From: Purpureocillium takamizusanense
Taxonomy: Eukaryota; Ascomycota; Sordariomycetes; Hypocreales; Ophiocordycipitaceae
Reading direction: 5' to 3'
Length of the DNA: 64,000 bases
NCBI RefSeq assembly: GCF_022605165.1
Contig: NC_063070.1
Location: 496,001 to 560,000 of the forward strand
The notes below the pieces were generated by a model. The model worked only from the letters and a program-made list of their open reading frames with translations, was not told the origin of the DNA and did no database searches. Each line of letters starts with the position of its first letter. Within the stretch, counting starts at the first letter, position 1. The position numbers were made by a program, and so were the translations under genes. Positions 23,001 through 34,538 of the stretch are shown in pieces.

Positions 23001-25144
23001 TCAAGACAGCAATACCCGCATCTCAGCTGTTGTGCGAGGGAACACTGATCTAAAACCAGGTTCATTCGCTCCTTGCGAGGCCTCGCGCTCGTCCATGTTC
23101 TCAATTTTTTGCTCCAAATCATTGAAATCCCTACAGAAACGACTCGCAGCCTCCTCTGTGGCGTGTCGAGCAAGAGCCGTATCTTGCAGTCGCTTCAGTC
23201 GCTCCATGGCATCCATCATTGCTGATGGCAGGAATTCATCCAGTTGCTCACTAGCCCTTAGAAGGGCATCTCTGGTCAGATGCTTCGTATCGCTCTCAGA
23301 ACATGCCTCACCGGCGCTGCCTAGTAAAGGTCCAAGCCCGGAGCTGATGCAGAAAAACTGATGCTGGTTGACAACCAGGTCTTCTGACGTGCCCTTTATG
23401 CTCTGCTGCAGGCGACTTGCGCGCTGCTGGGTGAAGGCAAATGTCTCGAGGCACTTGACTGCTGCAAGCCTGCAGTTTATTATAAATATCGCGTTCGCCG
23501 GTGCCTGCAGTAGCCGTGCCATATTGTCACATCCAGCCAGGAAAGGCTCAAACGCTTCAGCTAAGACACCCTCGAAATCACTCTCGCGATCTTCCGCGGT
23601 AGAGAGAGAGGATTCGTACGTCTCCATGATTGTACCCAGCTGTCTCAGCGCGTCGGAAAGAAACGACGGTGGCCCAAGGTCGGGTGGCGCGTGGTGGAAC
23701 TCCCGCTGCAGGGCAGCGATGTGGTCTCTGACCAGCGCGCGGAACTGTCGCAGTGCTTCTTCCTCAAGGCTGACAGCACATTCAACGAGGCTGGCATTGG
23801 GCCCTAGAAGCCTGTGAAATGTGATCCGGTAGAATTTGATCAGCATGGCCAACTTATAGGCCGAGATGGTCTCCTCATTGGATCGAATGACTTGCTCGAC
23901 GCGTTGTCGAAGTGCTCTCGCTGCACCGGCAACGTTCCGATCGACCAAATCTCCCAAGGCCTTGAGAGCGTTGAAGTCTTCACGAGACTCGTCGTCATCT
24001 TCCATCACGAGACGCCATATTTCCGCGTCTCGCCCAGACCTAAACCCCTCGGCGAGTTCATCCCCTTCTGCAACAAACAAAACTTCGAGAGCCTCGCGCT
24101 CACTCACGGTGGCAGAATGAACCCAAGCAAGCATGTCGCCAACGTAGCGAAGGGGGTCGTGCGCTGTCAGATCGATGGGCTTTATAGATGACTCCCCCGC
24201 TCCGGAAGCATTGGCGCCAGTTAAGGCGAGGTGAAAGGAATCCGACAAGTTGCGATCTCGGGCCTCGGCAAAGGAATTCAAGCAATTTTGGAACAGAGAT
24301 GGTCGTCCAGCCAGAACGCGAAGTGCTCGCCTGATGAATGTGTTAAGCTGAGGATTCTCCATATTCAGGGTCTTGAACTCCCGCTGTACCCATTTGTACA
24401 GCTTTTGGAAGCCGAAATTGATGTCTTGGGAAGACTGTTCCATTAAGTCGGAGCCGAGTGTCTGTCGTTCAAAGCCGAGCAAGATCTCGCAATTCTGATT
24501 GATACATTTTGCTTTTGAAAGGGTATCAAAGAACTTGTCGTCTATTGGCTCGGCAGTTGACGTCAATGAGGCGACCTCGTCATCCGACATCAAGAAGTGG
24601 TCCTTGAATGTGTCAAGAACCCGCTGCTTTGTCTCTACCTGCATCCGCTGCTCGAGCAGCGCCGCGGAGTCCAGTATTGCGGAAGAGGTCTCCTCGTGAG
24701 CAGCAAGAATCTCATTATTCATTTTGTCATACTCGGCGTTCATTTCCCCAAGGATTGTCCGTACTTGACGCAGTTGCTGCGTGGTCTGTCAGAGCAAACG
24801 CATCTAGGGCTTTAGTCTTTGGGGAATGCACCTACATCGGCCACTCGCCCGAACTCGTCTACTATTAGGCTGTTACTAGAAATGACCTCCTTATGCACAT
24901 CTAGTCGAATATGGCGCCTCGTTCTGGCATCGTTGCCAGCGCCGCGTTTGTCGAGTAGAGCCAGCGCCTCGCGGAATTCCGCGTCGGAATACGAAGTAGA
25001 CAAGATGGCTGACAGCTTGGCCGCGAGGGGGTTGTTTCCCCTGGATGCTTGAAACGTGGAGTGTGATGAAGGCGAGTGAGTCTTGGGGTCGCAGGGACCG
25101 TGAGTCAACCCCCCCTCTGAGGACGAGTATGGATCGAGAGCCAT
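23001..25144 (-). CDS. COG6: Conserved oligomeric Golgi complex subunit 6
   Basis: Two exons (25144-24836, 24776-23001) encode 694 aa. Exon 1 has a disordered leader, then NPLAAKLSAILSTSYSDAEFREAL; exon 2 opens QLRQVRTILGEMNAEYDKMN and is almost all helical. Conserved Cog6 stretches include EETSSAILDSAALLEQR, FQKLYKWVQREFKTLN, LRVLAGRPSLFQNCLNSFAEAR and DPLRYVGDMLAWVHSATVSERE. The donor used is GAT then GTAGGT; a shifted GTGCAT donor would break the frame. Cog6 is in lobe B of the COG tethering complex for retrograde intra-Golgi vesicles. Length is normal. Its 3' end abuts RIP island 1 and its promoter faces ATG9 across island 2. Confidence 0.95.
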
Positions 25145-26545
25145 GGTCTGACGAGTGCCTCTTGGCTGGATGGCCGGTTGCCGTGCTTGTGTGAGCCCTG
25201 TCCTGCGCTGAGAAGGGCTATAAGATGAAGTACGGGCCCCGGATGCAAGCTTGAGATGCTATCCGCCAACAGGGGCTGCCGCACCGAGATACCGGGCGAA
25301 AGGAAAATGCAGGAAACACGGTTGGTTGATTTGCTGGCCACCGCGGTTTGCCCTAGAGAGGGAGTGGCAGACAGCTACCATGAGGTGCCGGTGGGTAGGC
25401 AATCAAAGTACCTTATTGATCCAAGAACAGCCGGGATCTGCGAAGCATACCTTGGGGTCAGCTGAAAGTCTCGTGCGGCTTGCTGTGACAATGAAGATAC
25501 GGGTGACTTTGTGGTTGGCAGGATGTCAATGTTCAAGGCCGCTCAGAAATTCTTAGGTATAATAGTGGGGCAGTTTATTTCTATATAACTGACCCTTTTG
25601 ACCATTTCCTGTTAGTATAATATCATATCTATAGTATTATTTTGTAATATATAGAGTTACTTAATATTATTTTAAGATATAACTTTTTTTTAATAATATC
25701 TTATTTTAAATATTTTAAATATATAATATAATTAATATATTTTAATATTATTTATATATAACAAGTACCGGGCTATAAGGGGCCGATATATTTATATTTA
25801 TAATTTTATAATATGAATTATATCTTAGTAGCTAAATTTAAGGGATGCCTATCCCCTAGTCTCCGTCCGTACTTAGCGCTATGCCTGCGGCAGCAACCCT
25901 TTCCGTGCCTGAAAGTGGCCCAGTTGGCCTGGGTGCTAGGCCCCGCTCCCACTACTAACCTAGGCACCCCCCGACTTGTGGGTCCTGGCGCGCCTGACTC
26001 TAAGCTTCAGTCATCTGTTGTCGTCATTTGCTAATGCTGGCGCCTCGACCTTCGGCACGTGGACTTCACTACTGGCCTCATACTTGTACTTCGCTGGCCT
26101 GGCTCCTCACCTGTTCGTACAGCAAACTGCTGCCGCCGGGCCTCAGACAGCCCAGAGACCCAGGACGACAACGACCCCTGACTATTAAAATACCCCTTCT
26201 CAACAACACCCTGGTAGAGAACTGAGCTCTGGCCTGCATCTTGGCGCACCGATGGGCTCTATGGCTCGACCATTGGCCTGACTATTCTCGCCCGGTGCTC
26301 ATTCTCCACACCAGATGGCCATCCTTACTGAGAGGCATGTTCGCGTGGGCGCAGGAAGCGACTGAAGGTGCCTCCGTACCGCTGACCGTAACTTAGCCAT
26401 CGTGTTCGCGTCAGAGACGTGTAGAGCATTCATTATCTGCGACAATAGACCCACGCCCCAGAACAAACCTAGCAAACGAGGTGCTCGGGATAGCGCCGCT
26501 GGCACGACCTCCGACTGACAAACGCGACTGACAAACGGACTCGAC
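25145..26545. other. Divergent intergenic region COG6/ATG9
   Basis: 1.4 kb with no supportable gene, split by RIP island 2 (about 25545-25835). The right part (about 25840-26540) is GC-balanced and probably holds the ATG9 promoter. Confidence 0.65.
25545..25835. repeat. AT-rich RIP-degraded island 2
   Basis: About 290 bp dominated by TAATATTTTAAATATA-like sequence with very few CpA or TpG, within the COG6/ATG9 promoter interval. The edges are sharp and the flanks have normal composition, as expected for a small repeat copy mutated by RIP. Confidence 0.75.
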
Positions 26546-29442
26546 ATGGCGCCCAATCTATTCGGTCACCTCGCTCCGCCCTCTGGAGTGGCTCGGTCCT
26601 TCTACGAAGAGCTGCGAGCTCATGATGATGGTATTGGTGACGGCAGCCGCGACTTAGAAGAAGGCAAGGGCCTGAATATCGACGAAGAGAACCGTCAACA
26701 ACAGTTTCCCGATCTTGAGACGGATGGGCTAGACCCTGGCGACGGCCGCATGACTGCCGACAGCGCTGCTGTGTACGGAACAGACCGTCTTGGCAACGCA
26801 ACGAGGGAACATCCCATCCGGAGCGGCAACGCGGCACGTTGGCTTCCGCATGAAGAAGATCCCGATAACGATGTACCGGAATCCCTTTTGCTTGAGCCTA
26901 CTGAAGCGGCAACGACCCGAAGACCGGGCGGCGAGCGTTCTGGCCGTCCATCGCCGACACCAAACCTACATATAGCGAATCCTAGCGGGCGGTCGCAGAT
27001 ACTCTGGGGTGCTTCGACTGCACAGCAGCGTCTACACCGAGACGATAGCTACCGCCGAGTGCCAGCTCAGCCAAGAAGTACTGGATTTGGTGCATTCACT
27101 GGTGGCAGGCGGGAAAAGGCGTTGTGGCGATGGGTCAACACGTCAAACCTCGACAGCTTCATGAGGGACGTGTACGACTACTACGAAGGCGGCGGATTAC
27201 TGTGCATTCTCTGTGCGAACGCTTTATGGCTTTTGTTAGTCCCGAATGAGCCCCCCAGAAAGGCTATGATATAGTACCATATGCTAACTCTAACCAGGGA
27301 GACATTATTTGTTGCAGTGCTGCTGACGTTCCTCAGCCAATGCGTCGACTACAGAAAGGTTCCTCACAGCAAATCACTGAGTCAAGTCGTGGTTCCGCAG
27401 TGCACTCGCAATATGTCCGGCGTGTGGAATTTCGGCATCTGGCTGTACTCCTTCTTTTTTATTTGGAAAGCAGTACAATATTTTTTTGAGATTCGACGAC
27501 TCATCTATGTACGCGATTTCTACGTATACCTTCTCGAAATTCCCGAACCGGACATGCAAACAGTTTCCTGGCAAGACGTGGTAGCCAGGTTAATGACCCT
27601 CCGAGACCAGAACCCCAAGACGGCCACTAACATGCCCTCGAATCTGCGTCGTTTTATCGGGAGCCAGTCCAAGGAGAGACTTGACGCTCATGACATAGCG
27701 AACCGATTGATGCGCAAGGACAACTACCTCATCGCGATGATAAACAAGGACATACTGAAATTCTCGCTCCCATTGCCTTTCTTACGAGGAAGGCAGCTCT
27801 TTTCGAAGACGATGGAGTGGTATCTACATTACGGTATCATGGACATGGCTTTCAACGAGCGTGGCCAGGTGCGTCAGGACTTTCTTCGAGCCGATCGGAG
27901 GGGTCTCCTCAGTGAGAAGCTAAAGCAAAGACTTTACTTTGCTGGTTTTCTTAACCTCATATTCGCGCCGGTCATGCTTGCATACGTGGTGATAGTATAT
28001 TTCTTCACGTATTATCATGTGAGTTGCTATGTCCCTCGGTGGCCAAATCTTCTGGACCCGGCGATGCCACCCTCGCCTGAGGATGAAGCTTACTTGATTG
28101 GCAGGAGTACCAAAAAGATCCAAAGCTGGCAACCGCGCGGAAGTACACTGCTCTCGCTGAATGGAAGTTCAGAGAGTTCAATGAGTTGCCCCATATATTC
28201 TACGAGAGACTCCACATGTCGTTTCCATTCGCGACGCGGTACATTGATCAATTCCCAAAGCGCATGACGGAGGAGATTGCCAGAAGTATCGCATTTATGT
28301 CTGGGGCCATAATGGCAGTTTTGGCCGTTTGCACTGTCCTCGACTCAGAACTGTTTCTCGGCTTCGAGATAACGAAGGATCGAACAGTGCTCTTCTATTT
28401 GGGAGTATTTGGTGGTATCTGGGCTCTGACCAGAGGCATGGTCTCAGAGGAGACGAGCGTTTTCAACCCCGAGTACGCTCTGCGCAACGTCATCGAGTAC
28501 ACGCACTACACGCCTGACCACTGGCGGGGCCGCCTCCACAGCTTCGAGGTCAAGCAAGAATTCTCTGAACTGTACAAGATGAAGGTTGTGATATTCCTGG
28601 AGGAATTGATGGGCATCATCACAACACCCATGCTGCTACTCTTCTCGCTCCCGAAATGTAGCGAACAAATCGTCGACTTCTTCCGGGAGTTTACCATCCA
28701 CGTGGACGGACTGGGGTACGTGTGCTCGTTCGCAGTCTTTGACTTCAAGAAAGGAGTTGGGAACACTTGCCAGCAAGGCCTTGGACAGGACGTGCGAGAG
28801 GACTACTACTCCACCAAGCACGGCAAGATGGCCGCCTCATACTATGGATTTCTCGATAATTATGTTGTTAACCCGAAGACGGGTATCCCAGGGCACATGC
28901 CGCCAGGTATGCGCCAGCAGTTCCACCCTCCGCCTGCTTTCCCCAGCCTCAACTCGCCTACACTTGCCGCCGATATGCAAGGATCATCGCCGAACCGCCC
29001 AGTGGAATCCAGCCGCGCACGGAGCAAAGCGGGCGGAGCAGGACCTGGATCAGGAGCGGGCACGTCACATACGTCGCGCTTGGGAAAGGGCTTGGCACAA
29101 CCGTCGCCGATGGCATCCGTACTTCTGGACCCCCATCACCAGCCCGGATTTGGCGCGAGGAGCCAACATCGGCCTAGGACCTCCCGGCAGGGTTACCGAA
29201 TGGACAGCCAAATCATCGAAGAGACTCTGGAGGATGGAGAGGCAGGCTCTAGACCGGGGAGGGCGGATGACTCTTATGAGGGTGATGGAATTCTCGGCGA
29301 ATCGGCATGGGAGACGTCGCCTGGCAACAGACTGAGCCGGGAAAACAGCGCGACGAACGCCGAAGAGCCTGATGAGGGAGTCCTAGGTCTCCTATATCAA
29401 CTACGGCAGACGCAGCACAATCGGCGAGGAGGCGTTGTCTGA
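26546..29442 (+). CDS. ATG9: Autophagy lipid scramblase ATG9
   Basis: Three exons (26546-27234, 27298-28018, 28105-29442) encode 915 aa. The N-terminal 190 residues are disordered, then KALWRWVNTSNLDSFMRDVYDYYEGGG leads into the membrane core. Conserved stretches follow: LFVAVLLTFLSQCVDY, WNFGIWLYSFFFIWKAVQYFF, DAHDIANRLMRKDNYLIAMIN, the exon 2/3 join YYHEYQKDP, and LFLGFEITKDRTVLFYLGVFG. Further hydrophobic segments include the re-entrant region LEELMGIITTPMLLLFSLP and the VDGLGYVCSFAVFDF block. The C-terminal 200 residues are Gly/Ser/Pro-rich. Atg9 vesicles seed the phagophore and the trimer scrambles lipid delivered by Atg2. Frames that run through the introns carry stops or lose homology, supporting the splices. 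Confidence 0.97.
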
Positions 29443-30666
29443 TGACGTGCACCATGACGAAACTGTACCTTATGTATCGCGCTATGCGGCTAAAGTTGGA
29501 AAGTTGGCTGCACGGCGGCATTCGAGTCGCTTGCCGGGCTCTCAGGAACGGCGTGAACGCAGAGCAGAACCGAGCTGAAGCAAGGCCATCAGGACCTGGG
29601 GCGGCAGATGAGGCACTCTTCTCTCCTGAGGCACGCCATATGTGCGGATGGATCGTAGGGAGGGCCGAACAGACTCCGAGCTGGTGTCGGCTGGTCGGTG
29701 ATACGATACGATGGCGAGCGTGAATTTAAGCCCTTGGCGTCCTTTCTGACCAGGGGCCGCCCGCCTCAAGAGTGGACGAAGTGGCGCAAACCAATGCGTG
29801 CTGCAACCACATCGTTAGGTACCACAGAGAGTCCGCCGTTCGCTGTCGGCGGGTGTTGCCCACGCTCTCCCGCCGTTGACGGTCATATCCACTGCACATG
29901 TCCTAGGTATATTTAAATGTGTCACATCCACCTTTCGTACCTACTGAAGTAAATAGTGGCTTGTATCTGGGGTGGACGACAGGTACATAGAGCCACCGTC
30001 TCAGCGCCCCAATGGGGGGGAGGGAGCCGCTCGGCACATGCGCCTCCAGGGCTCTCTGGACACTGTGCGCGGGCCCCGCGGCGCCATGACCGCCGCCAAG
30101 TCACATACACAGTGCAAACGAGGTTCGGCTTCACACGGTATGCTACGCTCTTTGGCGCCGGCCGGACTCCGAGGCCGTGAACGGAGCAGGAGCACCGCGA
30201 CGGGAAATTTTTTGTCTGCCATCCCAGCAGACATCATCGACTTCGCCGAGGTGCAGCATCCAGCGCCTTCCTTCGCACCGCACCGCACCGCACCGCACCG
30301 CACCGTACTGCACCGTACTGCACCGCACCGGCAAGACTGCCAATCCCCGCCCTCGACAGCCAGGCTTTCTCCCATCGACACCCACTAGGATCGACAAATT
30401 GCAACCAACGTCTCTGGGCGGACAGATCGATCTTCCCTTTCGACTCGTACCTGGCCTCGCCACAGGTGTTGTCCACGCCGACAGCTTTCCTTGCCGCATT
30501 ACTGCCCCCTGCGCCTTCCACGCGTCCACGGCTGCAAACAGCGCCCCCGGCCCCCTCTCGAAGTAGATAAACCTCACGAACCTACGTGGCTTGAGCCGCT
30601 TTCGCAGTCAACCTGGCTGCTCTCGAACCCAAGGCCTTCGGCAGAGCTTCTGAAGCTGTGGCCGAA
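29443..30666. other. Intergenic region ATG9/mitoferrin
   Basis: 1.2 kb with ATG9 3' sequence and the mitoferrin promoter. It contains a CACCG tandem repeat (30276-30330). No gene supported on either strand. Confidence 0.6.
30276..30330. repeat. CACCG pentanucleotide tandem repeat
   Basis: Eleven consecutive 5-bp units: six CACCG, then TACTG, CACCG, TACTG and two CACCG. The two variant units differ from CACCG by the same two C-to-T changes. It lies about 340 bp upstream of the mitoferrin start. Confidence 0.85.
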
Positions 30667-32175
30667 ATGGCCCAGCCAAGTGCCGAGCCAGTCGAGGACT
30701 ATGAGTGAGCATCACGACCCTACTTACGGCCACATACAATTGCCTCGCTCTGACAGACTCGTCTGGCAGCTATGAATCGCTGCCCCCAAATTTCTCCCTG
30801 CTCCAGAACATGGCAGCGGGTGCATTCGCTGGCATTGCCGTATGTCTCTCATGCATGCTCTCTCAGGCTTAATCTTTCTTGAGCAGTGGTGGGCTCAACT
30901 GGGATTGGACACATGGCGTTCTTTCTCTTCGCCGCGGTCTGACTGACTTGGTTGTTAGGAACATACAGCCATGTATCCCATCGATGCCATAAAGGTACCG
31001 TCACCGCCTCGTGTCCTGAAACTCTTGGCTCTTCCACTTGCCATTAATGGTCTTCTGCCCACGTTCGCTCTGGTGTGCTTCTTGCTGACCAGATGTCCCT
31101 GTAAGACCCGAATGCAAGTTCTCAATCCCAACACCACGACGGCATACACAGGCGTTCTCCGCAGTACCTATCAAATAGCATCAGGCGAGGGCTTCTTCAG
31201 CTTGTGGCGTGGCATGTCCAGCGTCATCGTTGGAGCTGGTAAGCGACCGCGAATCCCCTTCTTATCTCCCGCCTCAATTTCTGATCTCAACAACTGCAGG
31301 CCCAGCTCACGCTGTCTACTTTGCTACTTACGAGGCTGTCAAGCACGCCATGGGAGGCAACCAGGCTGGAGTGCACCATCCTTTGGCCGCTGGTAGGTCC
31401 TGTAGCTGTCCTTGTTGAGAGGTGTATGCTAGAAGGTGAACCCCTCGAGCTAACGATCACCTGCTACAAAAGCTACTAGCGGAGCTGCCGCAACCATTGC
31501 CAGCGATGCCTTCATGAATCCTTTCGATGGTATGTAGCACATTTGTTAGAGTGAATTGCCATACTCGTGGCGAGCGAAGACTAATCAAAACAATTATCAG
31601 TCATCAAGCAGCGCATGCAGATCCAGAATTCAAGCAAGATGTACCGGTCAATGGTCGACTGCGCCAAGTATGTCTACAGGAACGAGGGCATCGGCGCCTT
31701 CTATATCTCATATCCGACCACGCTTTCCATGACCGTACCTTTCACCGCACTCCAGTTCTTGGCCTATGAATCTATCTCGACTGCTATGAACCCGCAGAAA
31801 GACTACGACCCCTTGACTCACTGTCTGGCTGGAGCTGTCGCCGGAGGTTTCGCCGCCGGCCTCACGACGCCAATGGACGTGATTAAGACAATACTACAGA
31901 CCAAGGGGACCTCTTCGGACCCCCAGGTCCGAAATATCAACAGCTTTCTCGGCGGTTGCCAGCTTCTTTACCGGCGGGAGGGCTTCCGCGGCTTTTTTAA
32001 GGGGGTTCGTCCTCGAGTCGTCACAACTATGCCCAGCACGGCCATCTGCTGGTCAGCCTATGAGTTCTCAAAGTATGTGAAGCTGCTGCATAAGGTGGCG
32101 AACAAATCCGAGCACCCTTTGACTGACCCCTTCCTATTCAGGGCGTACTTCATCAAGCGCAATGACACATTGTGA
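30667..32175 (+). CDS. MRS4: Mitoferrin, mitochondrial iron carrier (MRS3/MRS4)
   Basis: Eight exons (30667-30704, 30770-30839, 30959-30994, 31106-31238, 31300-31392, 31473-31529, 31601-32072, 32142-32175); every phase matches. The 310-aa product starts MAQPSAEPVEDYDYESLPPN and has the three mitochondrial-carrier repeats. Signature motifs PIDAIK (repeat 1), PFDVIK (repeat 2) and PMDVIK (repeat 3) fit Px[DE]xx[KR]. The mitoferrin hallmark NMAAGAFAGIAEHTAMYP is formed across exons 2 and 3. It moves ferrous iron across the inner membrane for heme and Fe-S cluster synthesis. The many introns, two near each end, are usual for this family in filamentous fungi. Confidence 0.96.
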
Positions 32176-32860
32176 GTTACTGGATGAGCGTTGCCGGCGG
32201 TCGATGACAGGGCCAGGGTTGAGCCAGCAATCAGTTTGCCAATCCGAATCTGCGCAGCGACCTAGATTGAATAGGCAAGCCGGGGGGGGGATTTACCTAC
32301 CTTTTATCAAATGTGTTACATATCGACATTTAACCGTTCTGATAAACACCACCTGGCGAAGGGGTTTTGTGGTCTCGGGGGACAAGGTCGTCTTTTCGGC
32401 ACTGGTCATGTATATAGACTGTTGGCCGGTTGAGGCCGGATTACGAGGTGATTGGGATTGCAATGGCTGCGACAGGTTGTCTGCGGATCACTAGGCGTGG
32501 ATGATCCCATGGAAAATTGTCGTTTTCACATATAAGCGGCGGCGCGACAAATCCTATGCTTGGATAGGTCATATATGTACACTGATCGCGACCTAATCGA
32601 TGTCGCCCTTTGCATGTTCATGCCCGCCACAAGATTTTACGGTCTTAATTTTTGAGAGGGAGGGGGCGGTCCATGCACGGAATGGCCTGACACACATGGT
32701 CACTGCAGCCCTTCACAAGTGTCCAGTGGCCGGCTCTATTGGCTGGATGTTATCGTCCAAAGGGAGGATGCTCGATAGGGAAAGAAGAAAAAAACGCTGC
32801 TCTAGACAGACGAAAGTCAAAGGAAGTGCAAGTGCCCCGGATATATCCTGGAGGATGGTC
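32176..32860. other. Convergent 3' region of mitoferrin and DNAJC3
   Basis: About 680 bp between two stop codons. Contains a G-run near 32281 and a TATAAG element. No gene supported. Confidence 0.55.
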
Positions 32861-34538
32861 TCAAAAGCCGAAAGGCCCACCGCCTCCACCGCCAAAATGG
32901 AATTTGAAGTTGGCCTGAGGTCCGCCTTGCTGATGGAACATGAAAGGATGCCCGCCTCCGAAGGGATTTCCCTGAAAGGGACTACCCGTTTCTTGCGAGT
33001 TCGGATCGTCTCCTCTGTCAAATCGAGCCCGAAGCTCGGGATTGCTCAGCACCTCATAAGCCTCGTTGATGGAGGCCATCTTCTTCTCCGCCTCTTCCTT
33101 ACTAACGCCTTGTTTCGCGGCCTTGTCCGGGTGAAACTGTTTTGACGCTTTCCGATACGCTGCCTTGATCTGCTTGTCGTCGGCGTCGTTGGCAACACCG
33201 AGGACCTTGTAATAGTCTTTGGATTTGCTCCGTTTCAAAGCAATTTGGGCCTTATTAAGGATGGGATTGACCTTGTCCTGCTTGTCTGGTCGAACCTCGG
33301 CCGCCTTCTCGAGAGTCCGGATTGCGGCCTCGAACTCCTCCTTCTTGAGTAAGATTTTGCCCTTGTGTATGAGACCCCAGAACGAGTCGGCGTCCAGCTC
33401 GAGAGCTTCCTCGCAATACTTGGCGGCATCCTTATGATTTGACTGCGATAAACTAGGCGTCAGTTGCTGCGTTGTACGACAGTGTGTGGACAGAAACGGA
33501 CTCCGTGTTGCTATGTTGAACAAGCAACACACACTCTGAACGGTAGAAGGCACTTACTTCTGAATAAGCCTGGCAGGTCATTTCCACTGCCATTTCATAC
33601 AAGCGTGCGCGCACCTTCGGGGGGATCCTCCCATCCTTCCGGAGATCTTCGACTTGTTCACGAATGATCGAAACCAGGCCAGGCTCTTCCGCTGTACCGA
33701 CAAGAGTGCGACCGGCCGTGGTTGTTTGACCCCTGCTGAGCTGCGCCTCCGCTTTGCTATAGGATTTCTGGACGGCTTTCTGCTGCCTGTGGAGCTTTTT
33801 GCACACCTTAGAGTCTGGGTCCGAGTGCAAGCACTTTCTGACCTGGGCGAGCCCATGATCGAAGTCTCCGAGGCCGTAAAATGTTGTTGCCGAGATAAGA
33901 AGGTGAGGGCTGGTGTCACCAGGTCGCAGATGCAGGACATGTTGGAGATCTCCCATGCCCTCTTCGACCTCGCTTCGCTCGAATCGACACCTAGCGCGAA
34001 GCTCACGCAGAGAAGGGGCCCTGGACGCAACCAGAATCGCAACACCAGCCTGGTTCACACATTCGTCCCATTGCTGAGCCTCGAGCGCGCTCGCGGCGAG
34101 AGCTGCTGCGCCTTCGGCCTCGGCAAGCTCCGTGAGCTCGGGCGAGTCCGGCGTTTTGCTGGCAGCAACGTACTCGGCCCTGGCGGCAGACCAGTCGGCG
34201 ACTTTGGCCTTGATTCTCCCCAACTGTATGTAAGCACCTTGAAAGCCAGGTTTGAGGGCAAGGACCCTGTGAAAGTCGTCGGTCGCTTGGCTGGAGCGAC
34301 CGAGCGACAGATAAGTAGTTGCGCGCTTGAACAGGGTAAGGTAGTTGTTGGGATCCCTGGCAACGGCGGCGTCATAGTACACGAGGGCATCGCTCGTCTC
34401 CCCCTTGGCCAGATGGGTCTGCGCCGACGTCAGGAGCGCGGATACGGGCAAGTCGGCCGGGATGTCATGGGGCGAGACTGCTTGGCCGGCAGAGGCCAGC
34501 ACCGTCACAGCGGCGAGGCCAGACAAGCAGAGGCGCAT
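32861..34538 (-). CDS. DNAJC3: ER-luminal TPR/J-domain co-chaperone DNAJC3 (P58IPK)
   Basis: Two exons (34538-33558, 33442-32861) encode 520 aa. The first ATG at 34538 gives an ER signal peptide (MRLCLSGLAAVTVLASAGQA); an upstream extension has no ATG. TPR repeats follow from about residue 40: HLAKGETSDALVYYDAAVARDPNN, ATTYLSLGRSSQATDDFHRVLALKP, ending KGKILLKKEEFEAAIRTLEKA. The J domain (KDYYKVLGVANDADDKQIK, HPDK motif) lies near residues 395-460, then a Gly/Phe-rich C-terminus ending GGGGGGPFGF. The family binds unfolded clients in the ER and hands them to BiP/Kar2. No KDEL-like signal is visible. It is divergent from HAUS1 across RIP island 3. Confidence 0.94.
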
